NCBI RefSeq assembly: GCF_902806685.2
Contig: NC_048541.1
Coordinates: 15,448,662 to 15,512,661 of the forward strand
DNA from: Maniola hyperantus
Taxonomy: Eukaryota > Arthropoda > Insecta > Lepidoptera > Nymphalidae
Reading direction: 5' to 3'
DNA: 64,000 nt
Of this stretch, positions 54,250 to 64,000 are shown piece by piece (position 1 is the stretch's first letter; every line of letters begins with the position of its first letter). Below the pieces are notes generated by a model that was not told the origin of the DNA, ran no database searches, and worked only from the letters and a program-made list of their open reading frames with translations. The position numbers were made by a program, and so were the translations under genes.

Positions 54250-54772
54250 AAACATGCTCTATTAGACACAATAGGGAAATTTTTAAAGAACTGAGATAAA
54301 ACTCTGCGTCTTGCAGACATCTATAAAAATATTATTTAATCAGCCAGAGTTAGACAAACAGTTACTTTTAAACATGCTCTATTAGACACAATAGGGAAAT
54401 TTTTAAAGAACTGAGATAAAACTCTGCGTCTTGCAGACATCTATAAAAATATTATTTAATCAGCCAGAGTTAGACAAACAGTTACTTTTAAACATGCTCT
54501 ATTAGACACAATAGGGAAATTTTTAAAGAACTGAGATAAAACTCTGCGTCTTGCAGACATCTATAAAAATATTATTTAATCAGCCAGAGTTAGACAAACA
54601 GTTACTTTTAAACATGCTCTATTAGACACAATAGGGAAATTTTTAAAGAACTGAGATAAAACTCTGCGTCTTGCAGACATCTATAAAAATATTATTTAAT
54701 CAGCCAGAGTTAGACAAACAGTTACTTTTAAACATGCTCTATTAGACACAATATGGAAATTTTTAAAGACCT
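54250..54772. repeat. 120-bp satellite, four identical units plus partial
   Basis: AACATGCTCTATTAGACAC recurs at exact 120-bp steps (54251, 54371, 54491, 54611, 54731). The four full units show no difference by eye. The last diverges after ACAATATGG. AT-rich, no ORF. Confidence 0.93.
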
Positions 54773-54967
54773 GAAAATAAATCCTGGTCCCTTGAAAATT
54801 CGGAAGTGAACTAAACTCTGACAATATAATATTATGGGCTTTACGGACTGTGTGGTTAGGGTGTTTCTGCTGCCTCAGCCTAATGCAACATAGTGCAATT
54901 GTATTTAACTATATTATCGGTATTGCTAAATAGACAATACACCTACTATAAAAATATGTATCTATGC

Positions 54968-55300
54968 TTCAGTAGATTAGATTAGATTTATTTGCTTTCA
55001 TGTACGTTAATAATAATTGATGGTGGGTGCTTAAAGCTAAATATACATGAGACCCTGTCAGGGAATTGAAAATACAATTTTAGGTACAGTAAAATGATAA
55101 ACATTAAAGATACAATAAAATTAAGTTTAAATACAGTAAGGTCAACGTAGAATTGTATATAAATTCTCAATAGCCTCTCTGCCTTGTCGTGAAATGTCTT
55201 TGTATCATCAGGGAGTGTGTGAGTGCAGTAAAGTTATCTTTATGTCTCTATTCCTCCAGAAATAGACGGCCATATGCTTACATCCACTCAATACTCACAA
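54968..55300 (-). mobile_element. LINE 3' fragment, (TAATC)n tail
   Basis: GTAGATTAGATTAGATTTAT tail on the left; the minus-strand interior contains the GAGACCCTGTCAGGGAATTG block. No clear ORF2 motif, so the class is a judgement from tail style. Confidence 0.45.
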
Positions 55301-55769
55301 AAGTTGAATGCGTTACGTCTGGAGATACGCCACGGGTAATTTACATCGAGATATAAAGGCTCTATCACACGATATACGGCAAGCAGCCGACTATTCCGAA
55401 TTAAAATCTTGTTCTACGAGCTGTCAAACTTTCGAAACAAGTTATGCCTAATGAAGAAAGGGGTTTTTACAGATTTTGACGTTTGGTACATACATGATAT
55501 ATTTTAGCCTACCGGAAAGTAAAGAGTGGGATAAAAAAAACACTTGAAAGAAGTTGCGAGCATGGTACAGAAATAGTTTGCATTCTGGAGACGGGCATCC
55601 CGGAAAATCAAACAGTTCTCATGGCTTCACCTAGTAAATAATGTAATACTCGGAACTTTAATGCATTGTTGAATGTATATTATTTTTATTTAATTCCTCA
55701 ATCAAGACATGCCAGAATTATCTGTATGAGTGTTAGCTAATGTACGCTAAGTATAAACGATATTTCTTC
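55301..55769. other. Unassigned with an H-A scrap
   Basis: ATCCCGGAAAATCAAACAG to TTCACCTAG at 55597-55634 is a Helitron-family 3' scrap. Confidence 0.4.
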
Positions 55770-55986
55770 GTGCAAACTGTGGAACCAACTCCCATCGGCG
55801 GTGTTCCCACTAGATTATAACATGGGGTTATTCAAGGGGCGGACCAACAAATTCCTAAAAGGCCGGCAACGCATCGGCGGCTCCTCTGGTGCTGCAAATG
55901 TTCATGGGCGGCGGTAATCACTTAACATCAGGTGACCCGCCTGCTCGCTTGCTCGCTATATCTATTAAAAAAAAAAAAAAAAAAAA
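55770..55986 (+). mobile_element. LINE 3' end (Jockey/CR1-like)
   Basis: CGTGCAAACTGTGGAACC to CTCGCTATATCTATT plus about 20 A. Same 3' end as 10809. AACGAT occurs at both sides (about 55757 and 55985), a possible TSD. Confidence 0.83.
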
Positions 55987-56571
55987 CGATGAACAGCTCA
56001 AACACAGCTTGTCTGATAGTACCCTTATGTACATCACATTCATTAGATGTGGTACATTGTGAACAACCCATTGAACGTTTTGACATGTGTAGGTACTCGA
56101 AAAGAGGATTACAATACTTTACCGTTCGGGACCTTTTATATTGTTACCTTTGAAAGGAATTTTGTGAAAACACACCAGCATATAAAGTCAAAATTAAGTC
56201 CAGGTGTATAATGTATCCAGATGTCCAGATGTATAATGTATCCAGATGTCCAGATGTATGCATGTAGGTAATAACGCAACCCCACTAAAAGTAATTTTCA
56301 GAAATTCTACTCGAATAAAGCTGGGACGTTTCAGATAGTTTATATTTATACCTACTACCCTTTCATCTCTCACCAAAAAAAAATACGCGCGTTCCCGTGT
56401 ACAGTGTACACTGTACACTGTACACTGTACACTGTAGTATTGGAAACATCAACTGTCATTCATTTGAATTAGTCTCGGCATGTCCGTCCGATTCCCCGTA
56501 GGTTCCCAACATGCCCTTTAGATTAAGCCAATTTTGGATACAAGAAAAGTTTGTTTTACACATAAAAGTTT
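55987..56571. repeat. Unassigned with short tandem repeats
   Basis: ATGTATCCAGATGTCCAGAT units at 56200-56262 and (GTACACT)n at about 56407-56437. Nothing else recognised. Confidence 0.6.
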
Positions 56572-56744
56572 GAGCCTCGATAGCTCAACTATTAAAGGAG
56601 CGGACTGAAAACCGAAAGATCGCCGGTTCAAATCCCACCCGTTGCACTATTGTCGTACCTACTCCTTGCACAAGCTTTACGCTTAATTGGAGGGGAAAGA
56701 GGAATTTTAATCAGCAATTAACTTGGCTAATATTCTTTTGCAAA
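56572..56744 (+). mobile_element. S3 SINE, diverged
   Basis: GAGCCTCGATAGCTCAACTA head, CGGTTCAAATCCCACCCG box, TTGGCTAATATTCTTTTGC end. Confidence 0.82.
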
Positions 56745-56757
56745 AAAGAAGTAGGTA

Positions 56758-56967
56758 CTAGCTGATGCGCGCGACTTCGTATGCGTGGATTTAGGTTTTT
56801 GAAAATCCCGTGGGAGCTTCTTGATTTTCCGGGATAAAAAGTAGCCCATATCACTCTCCAGGTGTTAAAGTATACCTAGGCAAAAAATCACGTCGACCCG
56901 TTTGCTCTGTTGCGACGTGATTGAAGGACAAACCAGCAAACAATAATATACTTAGACATTTATAATA
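56758..56967 (-). mobile_element. H-D Helitron-like element
   Basis: CTAG after A, GCGACTTCGTATGCGTGG hairpin, GTTGCGACGTGATT block, decayed 5' end. Confidence 0.8.
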
Positions 56968-57178
56968 TAATAAAAAGAATACCCGGCTGAGTTTGTTGTG
57001 GGCTCTTCTCAGACCCGGGCGCGTTTGGAACCCTCGTAGCTTTAGTTTTAAGTTTGCGTAATAATTATCACCACTATATCTTACAAATGTAACACCATAC
57101 CAGACTATCAATACGAGTAATTTATTACCTACCTATTTTGAATAAATCATTTGACTTTGACTTTGACTTTGACTTTAT
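56962..57178 (+). mobile_element. CCCGGCTGAGTTTGTTG repeat with (GACTTT)n tail
   Basis: An uninterrupted copy that defines the empty site of the TTAA MITE at 7801. Ends TTGAATAAATCATTTGACTT then GACTTT units. Confidence 0.75.
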
Positions 57179-57418
57179 GGGTGAAAGGTTATCAAAAATT
57201 GCCAAAGGCTGGCTTTATAACAATATAGTAAACAAAGTAAATTTTTAGATTGAATCCACGTGCAAGTACCTCGACTGCTCTATAAAAAGGCAGTTATTGA
57301 AATGCCAGCACAAGGTGACGTAGCTACCTTCGCTAACTGCCGACAAGGGAGCCATGTCCCATATTGCGCGCCTCTTTTCCACCTTCACAAAGTAGCTATA
57401 ACCGTATCCGTGAAAAAA

Positions 57419-57682
57419 GCCACGATAGCGTAGTGGTTAAGACATCGGCCCCCAGTTCGGTGGTCGAAGGTTCAAGGCTCTTTCCGGAGTTATGTGCAAA
57501 TATCACTTGCTTTAACGGTGAATGGAAACATCATGGGGAAACCGGCATGCCTAAGAGTTCTCCATAATATTCTCAAAAGTGTGTGAAGTCTGCGAATCCG
57601 CACTGGGCCAGCGCTACAGACTATATGGCCTTAACATTCGGATAGGAGACCCGTCCTCAGTAGTGGGCCGGCGATATCAGTT
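57419..57682 (+). mobile_element. S1 SINE, diverged
   Basis: GCCACGATAGCGTAGTGGTT head, short B region, AACATCATGGGGAAACC body, GGGCCGGCGATATC end. Confidence 0.75.
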
Positions 57683-57732
57683 CTTATAATATGATTACTT
57701 ACTATCTTTTAATTTCATCAATAAATCTTAAA

Positions 57733-57952
57733 TCTAAATATATAAAATGAATAGGTGACTGACTGACTGACTGATCTATCAACGCACAGCTCAAACTACT
57801 GGACGGATTGGGCTGAAATTTGGCATGGAGCTAGCTATTATGACATAGGCATCCGCTAAGAAAGGATTTTTGAAAACTCAACCCCTAAGGGGGTGAAATA
57901 GGGGTTTGAAATTTGTGAATTCCACGCGAACAAAGTCGCAAACATAAGCTAG
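57733..57952 (+). mobile_element. H-B Helitron-like element
   Basis: TCTAAATATATAAAATGAAT after A to ACATAAGCTAG before T. The hairpin is weakened (CACGCGAACAAAGTCGC). Confidence 0.85.
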
Positions 57953-58562
57953 TTGAGCAATCTAATAGAAGCTCTCAATAAGACATACACTGCTTATCTC
58001 CACAAAGCCTTTAAGAGGAAGAAAATTAAATAAACATCAGAAGACCTCTCCAAGCTATAAGAGTAAATCATTTAATTACTCTAAGTAAATAAACGGGGCG
58101 ATGAAATGAAAAATAAAAGCAAAAGAGTAAAATTATCGAAGTCCGGGACAATTTGTAATTATTGTGAGTCGGTGTTTTTCCTACCGCAAAATTCGATGTT
58201 ATTTTATGCTTTTGTGACACCTTTTGGTAAATATTTCAACACACGTATTATAAACAAAGTAATTAAATTGATAAGAATTTTACTCGCTTTGAAAGTGAAC
58301 GAAAACATGGCGAAAAAATGTCCGCCGCCGCCCAAATGGCGAGTTTGGTGGATTTAGATTACACCCTTCTCATTCTAAGAGATGCAGAGGAGAAGAGTGG
58401 GCTAGCGGAAGCTGGCTGGGCTTAGTCAGTAAATACCATACGATTTTTGACAAATAATAACAACAAAAGTAATTAACTTTCAACAGCCTACTAACAGATA
58501 TTATTAATTTCAGCTGTATAATGTGTTGTAAGGTTTAATTTTTGAAAATTCAATACAAAAAT
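57953..58562. other. Unassigned stretch
   Basis: ORF 58106-58357 (+) is lysine-rich with no known motif. No gene supported. Confidence 0.3.
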
Positions 58563-58758
58563 TCTAAATTGTCTCTGGTTTAGTCTGATGGGAGACTTAG
58601 ACCATGGCTACTAACCACCCTACCGGAAAAGCGATTTAGCATTCCGGTACGATACCACTGCCAATCTTTTCAAGTAAGGCCCCTTTCATTTTAGATTGCA
58701 TCATCACTTAACATCAGGTGAGATCGCAATCAAGGGCTAACTTGTAACGGAATAAAAG
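58563..58758 (+). mobile_element. S2 SINE, 5'-truncated
   Basis: TTGTCTCTGGTTTAGTCTG, CACCCTACCGG, CGATTTAGCATTCCGGTACG, then ATCAAGGGCTAACTTGTAAC. Confidence 0.8.
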
Positions 58759-59261
58759 TAGAGAAACTGTAGCAGATATGTATCCAGAAAAACCAACCGA
58801 TAGAAACACACCGTCATTGAAAATATAGACAAACAAAGTAACAAAAGTCGATGTACCGAACGCACAAAGGTTTGATGCGACTTTGTGACGTTCGCGTCGG
58901 CCTCTATAAAATATTTTCCGATACCAGGGGAAATTGGTCAAAAATGACTGCCGAACAAGATTATACCATGCCGTCATACACGACAAGCTAAAAGGGAATT
59001 TAAGACTATAGATTTAAAGTTTGGTTTTGCACAACTTGACCCATATTTTCATTTCGCGGAGACTCGTCTACTGTTCTTGTATTATGTAGGTTATTCTGAA
59101 GTATGAATTCCATAATTTTGAGTTTTTCCAGGACTTTGAGTTTTCTATTTTCAATGAGGTCTCCGATTTCCTCAACATCCATATGTTATTTCGATACTAA
59201 AGTTATAGCAGAAACGCCTTTCACTCAGTCAGATTTTAATCAAATGTATTTCAGAAAGTTT
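58759..59261. other. Unassigned stretch
   Basis: No feature recognised. Confidence 0.3.
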
Positions 59262-59402
59262 TTATATCCGTACGCCCGAATGAAAAAACGGAACAGGTTT
59301 ATAGGATTACTCGTGTGTCTGTCTGCCAGTCTGTCCTTCTGTGACAGCAAATTTGCTACAAATTACTGTACTAGAGGATTACTTTTGGGAGGCAAATTAT
59401 AG
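59262..59402 (+). mobile_element. GGTTCCGTA-type repeat, second subfamily
   Basis: CCGTACGCCCGAATG, AAACGGAACAGG, GTGTGTCTGTCTGCC. Diverged and truncated. Confidence 0.5.
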
Positions 59403-59859
59403 TAAAAAGTTTTGCAAACTGTACCGTGACATATATTAAGTGAAAAGGATTGTTGTAAAGGCATCCAATATATATTTCTCCAACGCCAGCGCTCGCATAA
59501 CGCTAGTAGGATAGGGGCCTTAAAGTCCAACATATCTTATTATGCAACTTAATTTAAACTGACCATTAAGTCAGTTTCTGAAGATAGACCAGCAGATTCA
59601 AAATAATCAAGTAAGTAACTTTAAATCATTGACACCGACTAAAAGTTTACGAAATTGCCCAGTAGGCACGATGTTCAGTTTCCAATATACATAAACAGTC
59701 AATACAAACTTTCTTAACAAAATCTCCACTCGATTCACGTGTCTTGTAACCATGGTAATCTATTGGAAAACAATACGGTATTTGACAATAAGTCAAATCA
59801 GTCACTTTTTATCAACGTCATAACGCCGCACTTAGTATGCGATATTCTATGCAATACTG

Positions 59860-60017
59860 TAGGGCGATTGTCTAAAACCTGCATCAATCATTATTACAAT
59901 CTCAATTGTTCTGATTTTTGTTGCAACAATGCATTGTGGCCAATAGTGAGCGAGCATTAACCAATCAGAGATGATTGCGATCGTGACATTGTAGCTGTCA
60001 AACAACCGCGATAGGGC
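59860..60017. mobile_element. TAGGGCGATTG MITE, uninterrupted
   Basis: TAGGGCGATTGTCTAAAACC to GATTGCGATCGTGACATTG. The empty-site reference for the copy at 10708-11231. It lacks the GGCTGAATTTG segment. Confidence 0.7.
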
Positions 60018-60368
60018 CACAGGAATATGACGTCACATCATAATGACGTACTTTTTTAGTATAATCGATAATTTAAAATGGTTATTACACTTAAAACTAA
60101 CAAAGGACGTGGATTTTACGTATTTTGGACGACCTATGTAATAATTACTGAGAAATAATTTATTTTTGATGTAGTCAATCACCGAATTGCAGTTGAGCTT
60201 TGTCCTACTTTACGGCGTCACAAATGGCTACCCTAGCCTGAAGCCTGGGAGCTTTATTTATTGAAACCTTATTACCTCAGTCTGAAGTCGATTTTAAACT
60301 TTAAGATATTACACAGTTCACAGCGTTCAGTTCAGCTTTGTCTTATGGCAAATTTTATACCTATATTG
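60018..60368. other. Unassigned stretch
   Basis: No feature recognised. Confidence 0.3.
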
Positions 60369-60894
60369 TCATATTTTACTGGAAAAATTTCTGTGGACAT
60401 ATCGATTCCCTTTCTATTGTGGAATTCTTTTCGCCTTCTTTTTATACCTGAAGATTTATCGGAGAGTTAATATAACCTTCATCATCATCATCATCAACCA
60501 ATAGACGTCCACTGCTGGACATAGGTCTCTTGTAGGGACTACCACACGCCACAGACTTGCGCCGCCTGAATCCAGCGGCTCCCTGCGACTCGTCTGATGT
60601 CGTCCATCCACCTAGTGGGGGGTCTTCCAACGCTGCGTCTTCCGGTGTGAGGTCGCCATTCCAGCACCTAGGGACCCCAACGTCTATCGGTTGTTCGAAC
60701 TATGTACCTTGCCCATTGCCACTTCAGCTTCGCAACCCGTTGAGCTATGTCGGTTACTCTAGTTCTCCAACGGATCTCCTCATATCATATTTTACTTGAA
60801 AAATTTCTGTGGACATATCGATTCCCTTTCTATTGTGAATTCTTTTCGCCTTCTTTTTATACCTGAAGATTTATTGGAGAGTTAATATAACCTT
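60369..60894. repeat. 110-bp direct repeats around an RTE tail
   Basis: 60369-60479 and 60785-60894 differ at three positions. Both start TCATATTTTACT and end GAGTTAATATAACCTT. Confidence 0.9.
60480..60784 (-). mobile_element. RTE-like LINE 3' end
   Basis: CATCATCATCATCATC tail, ACGTCCACTGCTGGACATAG, then the ORF2 C-terminal coding region on the minus strand (CTTCCGGTGTGAGGTCGCC, GGCCAGGTACATAG-type block). 5'-truncated. Closest to 26925-27295. Confidence 0.85.
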
Positions 60895-61070
60895 ACTCTC
60901 TTAGATTTATGCGATTCATATAATTCAATTCTTGTTTTATCGCTTTCCGGAATGCTGGGGTGCCAACTGGGCACAAATTATTTCTCCAAGGCCACGTAAA
61001 ATGGAGAAGGAACAAATGATTATGATATTCTTAAATGTAACTTTAACCAATACAGACGAAATAGTAGCTA

Positions 61071-61197
61071 CAGTACCTGACAGAAAGTAATGTACATCGA
61101 CCATTTGAAAAAAAAATCGGCTTTGTAGAGCGTTGTCTCTGTCACTTATACCTATGTGACGTTTTGTCGGTCTCAACGACAGAGACAATGCTCAATC
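61071..61197 (-). mobile_element. Tc1/mariner-like MITE, one end lost
   Basis: After TA, CAGTACCTGACAGAAAGTAA. Internal GTTGAGACCGACAAAACGTC (minus) matches 2742-2909. The distal TIR is not found. Confidence 0.55.
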
Positions 61198-61204
61198 AAA
61201 TATC

Positions 61205-61312
61205 ATCAAACGAGCCGCAGAGAGACGCTGGATTCAGGTGATGCAAGACCGCGACGTGTCGAAATCCTTAAGAGACAGGATGTCTATCGGTTGATAATAA
61301 TGATGATGATGA
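61205..61312 (+). mobile_element. RTE-like LINE extreme 3' end
   Basis: Encodes AAERRWIQVMQDRDVSKSLR then DRMSIG-stop, followed by an ATGATGATGATGAAG tail. 5'-truncated. Confidence 0.65.
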
Positions 61313-61372
61313 AGTACAAGACGTAAAAATAGCAAAATAAGTAAGATAAGTAGGTACCTAGTTGCTAAAAAT

Positions 61373-61592
61373 TCATACTAATATTATAAATGCGAAAGTG
61401 TGTCTGTCTGTCTGTCTGTCTGCTAGCCTTTCACGGCCCATCCGTTCAACCGATTTTGACGAAATTTGGTACAGCGATAGCTTGCATCCCGGGGAAGGAT
61501 ATAGGCTACTTTTTATCACGGAAAAGCAAAGAGTTCCCACGGGATTTTTAAAAACCTAAGTCTACGCGGACGAAGTCGCGGGCATCAGCTAG
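61373..61592 (+). mobile_element. H-A Helitron-like element, well preserved
   Basis: TCATACTAATATTATAAATG to ATCAGCTAG with a perfect CCACGCGGACGAAG-type hairpin (CTACGCGGACGAAGTCGCGG). Confidence 0.87.
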
Positions 61593-61974
61593 TCATGAAT
61601 AATTTTTTTGTTGGTTAACCTTAGACAATCAAAACCGGCCTCAAACGCCAAACTGAATGTGTTTTTATAGGAAAAATTACGAGAATGTATAAATTTCTTC
61701 GTTTTACGCGAACTCCTTACACGGACGCGTAATGACTCGATATGTTACGGTATAAATGGCTCAGAAAAATAAATGTCCACATTCTCCCCTTGCGAGGGTT
61801 TTTATTCCTCCTTTCTGATGATACTGTAACTTTTATATACATATTTTATTTTATAAATTTAGTAAAGTACCCGTTCTTATTGTTACACGGCTAGGTTATG
61901 GCCTCCTCTTACATTTTTATCAAAGGACTTACTAGCTGTGTCAAACAGTCGGCTTTCTAATTCTATAGACGTAA
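61593..61974. other. Unassigned stretch
   Basis: No feature recognised. Confidence 0.3.
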
Positions 61975-62332
61975 CTAGTAGACCCGCTCCGGCTTCGCTC
62001 GGGTGGAATTTAGAAAAGGTGGGGTTAGAAAGGTTCGAGGTGGTCGAAGGTCGAATTTCCAAAAATCCTGGAACACGTATTTCTTCATTAGTGACCGAAA
62101 ACCCAAATACAAATTTTCATGCAAATAACTTGAAAAATGACTTTCATACAAACTTTCATCCCCTATTTAACCCACTTAGGGGTGGAATTTCGAAAAATCC
62201 TTTTTAAGTGGATCCTACTCTTTACAAAGAATACACCTTTAAAATTTCATGTCTCTAGGACCAGTGGTTTAGGCTGTGCGTTGATATATATGTCAGTCAG
62301 TCAGTCAGGACTTTGCATTTTATATATATAGA
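61975..62332 (-). mobile_element. H-C Helitron-like element, complete
   Basis: CTAG after A, GACCCGCTCCGGCTTCGC hairpin, ATACGTGTTCC..CAAAAATCC block, 5' TCTATATATATAAAATGC followed by T. Reference copy of H-C. Confidence 0.85.
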
Positions 62333-62490
62333 TTTCAACATTTTCTTCGTGAAACATTCTAAATGTTGGTAAATTCACACGGAAATCATAAGTTTAGACA
62401 AGTTATAAATAAATACAGACAGACAGTGGGTACTGGGCAGACTAGGTCTATGATAGAACCTTGTAGCCACTGGTCAGACGTTTTGAGTTT

Positions 62491-62836
62491 TGATTCCCTA
62501 ACTCAGTGTCTAACACTGAATGATAGCCCCCGAGCTCATTTGACATTAATTTTTATCCATTGAAGGTTATCTTCGAAAAAATATTTTCATGTCAATCACT
62601 GAAGCAGCAATGTGGCGTCATGGCTTTGAGTTAGTGAATCACTCCTGGATCGCGTACCAGCAAACGCAGTGTGGGATGACCAGCCGCCGAGCTCATTTTA
62701 CATTAGTTGGTTCTACATTGCTGCTTCATTGAGTGATTTTGAAATAATTTTTCAAAGAAAACCTTCATTGGATAATTCAATAAATATCAAATGATGATGG
62801 CTATCATTCAGTGTTAGACACTGAGTTATCGAATCA
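62491..62836. mobile_element. Foldback element, ~100-bp arms
   Basis: TGATTC..AACTCAGTGTCTAACACTGA..GATAGCC at the left mirrors GGCTATC..TCAGTGTTAGACACTGAGTT..GAATCA at the right. A second paired block (ATCACTGAAGCAGCAATGT / ACATTGCTGCTTCATTGAGT) lies inside. No ORF. Confidence 0.83.
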
Positions 62837-62844
62837 GTAGGCTG

Positions 62845-62950
62845 ATAGCTGGAAGCGGTGTATAAGGAAGGAGACCATGTATGGTTGCGTGCTCTTGTGA
62901 AGGCTTATGTCCAGCAGTGGACGCAAACAGGCTGATTGATTATGACGATG
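62845..62950 (+). mobile_element. Retroposon 3' end, RTE-like
   Basis: GGCTTATGTCCAGCAGTGGA, CGCAAACAGGCTGATTGATT, then ATGACGATG. Same 3' end as the nested retroposon at 4702-5129. Confidence 0.65.
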
Positions 62951-63414
62951 AATCAAACACTCACGCACATGTTAGAGGAATTCAGATTGCAACTTATTTT
63001 AGGTCTAATAATAAACCGATTTTGTACTTTTCAACATTAGAAAAACTACACCCGAAGGGATGCCGTTAGGAGACAGGATTACAAAGTTTTTCCATCTAAA
63101 ACTTACACTATAAATCGCTACGGTTCAAGGAATGGCAACTATCAAAGCTCTAGTCTTTTCATTGACAATTTATGGTGGATTTGCATTTCAGTCAAGTAAA
63201 TTATATGAGGGACGAGGGTGCACTAGTTTCAATCTATAAATTATTGTAATGGATCATTAGAATTTTAAAAATCTCATATTTATTGAAGGAGTTGAATTGT
63301 TGAGTAAATTATAAGCTATGCTTGTACCATACGATAGTAGTTTCGGTCTATAATTTTTGCCGTGGTATTTAGATGTCAAGATCAAATATTGTTTCGATCT
63401 TAAACTTTGACTTT
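62951..63414. other. Unassigned stretch
   Basis: No feature recognised. Confidence 0.3.
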
Positions 63415-63600
63415 TAGGGCTCCATACCTCAAAATGAAAAACGGAACTTTTATAGGATCACTTTGTTGTCTATCTGTCAGTCTATCTGTCGGTCTGTCTG
63501 TCAAGAAACCTATAGGGTAGGGCAGGTACTAACCTACCCTATAGGTAGGTTAACCTAACCTAACTTAATAGCACACGTAAGGGGAAAAATCCGAAAATTG
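63415..63600 (+). mobile_element. GGTTCCGTA repeat, truncated
   Basis: TAGGGCTCCATACCTCAAAA, TATAGGATCACTTTGTTGTC, then a local inverted repeat (ACCTATAGGGTAGG / CCTACCCTATAGGT) replaces the normal body. Confidence 0.75.
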
Positions 63601-64000
63601 TGAAGGTGGTGGCGATAGAAGGGCTGGCTCATTTTTTGCGCAACGGATCAGCCTGGCTGTCCAGCGCGGAAATGCAGCCAGTATTCTTGGCACCATTCCA
63701 CGCGGGCATGATTTGTATATAATTAGATAAGGCTAGTTTAAGGTTTTATTGTAATATTTTCTTAAAAAGAAAACTTATGAAGCATCAAGAATGTTTGCAA
63801 ACATTCTACCAACGGTTCTGTTGAAGAGAAACCGGTTTATTGATTTTAGGTGTTAATTTACAATAGCAGCGGCTATTTCCAGCACAGCTTTTCATGTTTC
63901 AAAGAGCTTGAAACTGTAGACAAGCACTTAAACCGCTGCAGCTACAGTGAGATTTTAATCAGGAGAATCTCTGTCGTTGGCTTAATCAAAGGAAACTTAA
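63601..64000. other. Unassigned window end
   Basis: No gene or repeat supported. Confidence 0.3.

Noticed and set aside
58106..58357. Lysine-rich 83-codon ORF as a small gene
   Set aside because: AT-rich composition produces it readily; no motif, start context or splice signal.

Overview
The window looks like repeat-rich, AT-rich nuclear DNA from a moth or butterfly (Lepidoptera). The reasons are eukaryotic: tRNA-headed SINEs, 5'-truncated LINE tails with target-site duplications (TSDs), dozens of short Helitron-like elements ending CTAG|T with the terminal hairpin I know from lepidopteran repeats, TIR elements, and one GC-rich island with GT..AG splice signals. I see no prokaryotic gene organisation, rRNA, CRISPR array or intact transposase. 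Most open frames in the window are under 100 codons and come from repeats or chance. The species cannot be named from this sequence.

Repeat names used below. Helitron-like families: H-A (starts TCCATACTAATATTATAAAT), H-B (starts TCTAAATATATAAAAGG), H-C (3' end CCGGAGCGGGT..CTAG), H-D (starts TCAGTACCCTTATTAT), H-E (873-1340) and H-F (starts TCACACTGATATT). SINEs: S1 (tRNA-like head, ATGATG tail), S2 (tRNA-like head, CTGGTCTGGTGGGAG body) and S3 (tRNA-Phe-like head). GGTTCCGTA repeat: about 430 bp with a hairpin at each end. LINE fragments are mostly RTE-like (VLEWRPRTGRRSVGRPPTRW) or Jockey/CR1-like (LFNKLPDDLREKSL, or FLKGRQRIGGSSGAANVHG).

Layout. 0-9.8 kb: S1, Helitrons, an inverted duplication, a nested GGTTCCGTA repeat, and a TTAA-flanked GC-rich MITE inside another repeat. 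9.8-21 kb: more Helitrons, a MITE split by a LINE tail, a three-layer LINE nest at 15.8-17.1 kb, and a 36-bp perfect hairpin. 21-29.8 kb: a relic element with a degraded THAP domain, a textbook hAT MITE, foldbacks, an RTE tail with a 13-bp TSD, and islands of single-copy sequence. 29.8-31 kb: the only convincing host coding sequence, a GC-rich minus-strand exon followed by a 172-bp tandem array that repeats exon, donor, a 44-bp intron and acceptor. 31-36.4 kb: Helitrons and a cluster of four GGTTCCGTA repeats. 36.4-47 kb: mostly single-copy AT-rich DNA with scattered SINEs. 47-64 kb: Helitrons, SINEs, a perfect 120-bp satellite, an RTE tail between 110-bp direct repeats, and foldback elements.

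The simplest overall reading is intronic or intergenic DNA around one minus-strand gene, repeatedly invaded by non-autonomous elements. No pathway or operon is present. The items most worth following up are the tandem exon cassette, the TTAA MITE, the THAP relic and the unusually long direct repeats.
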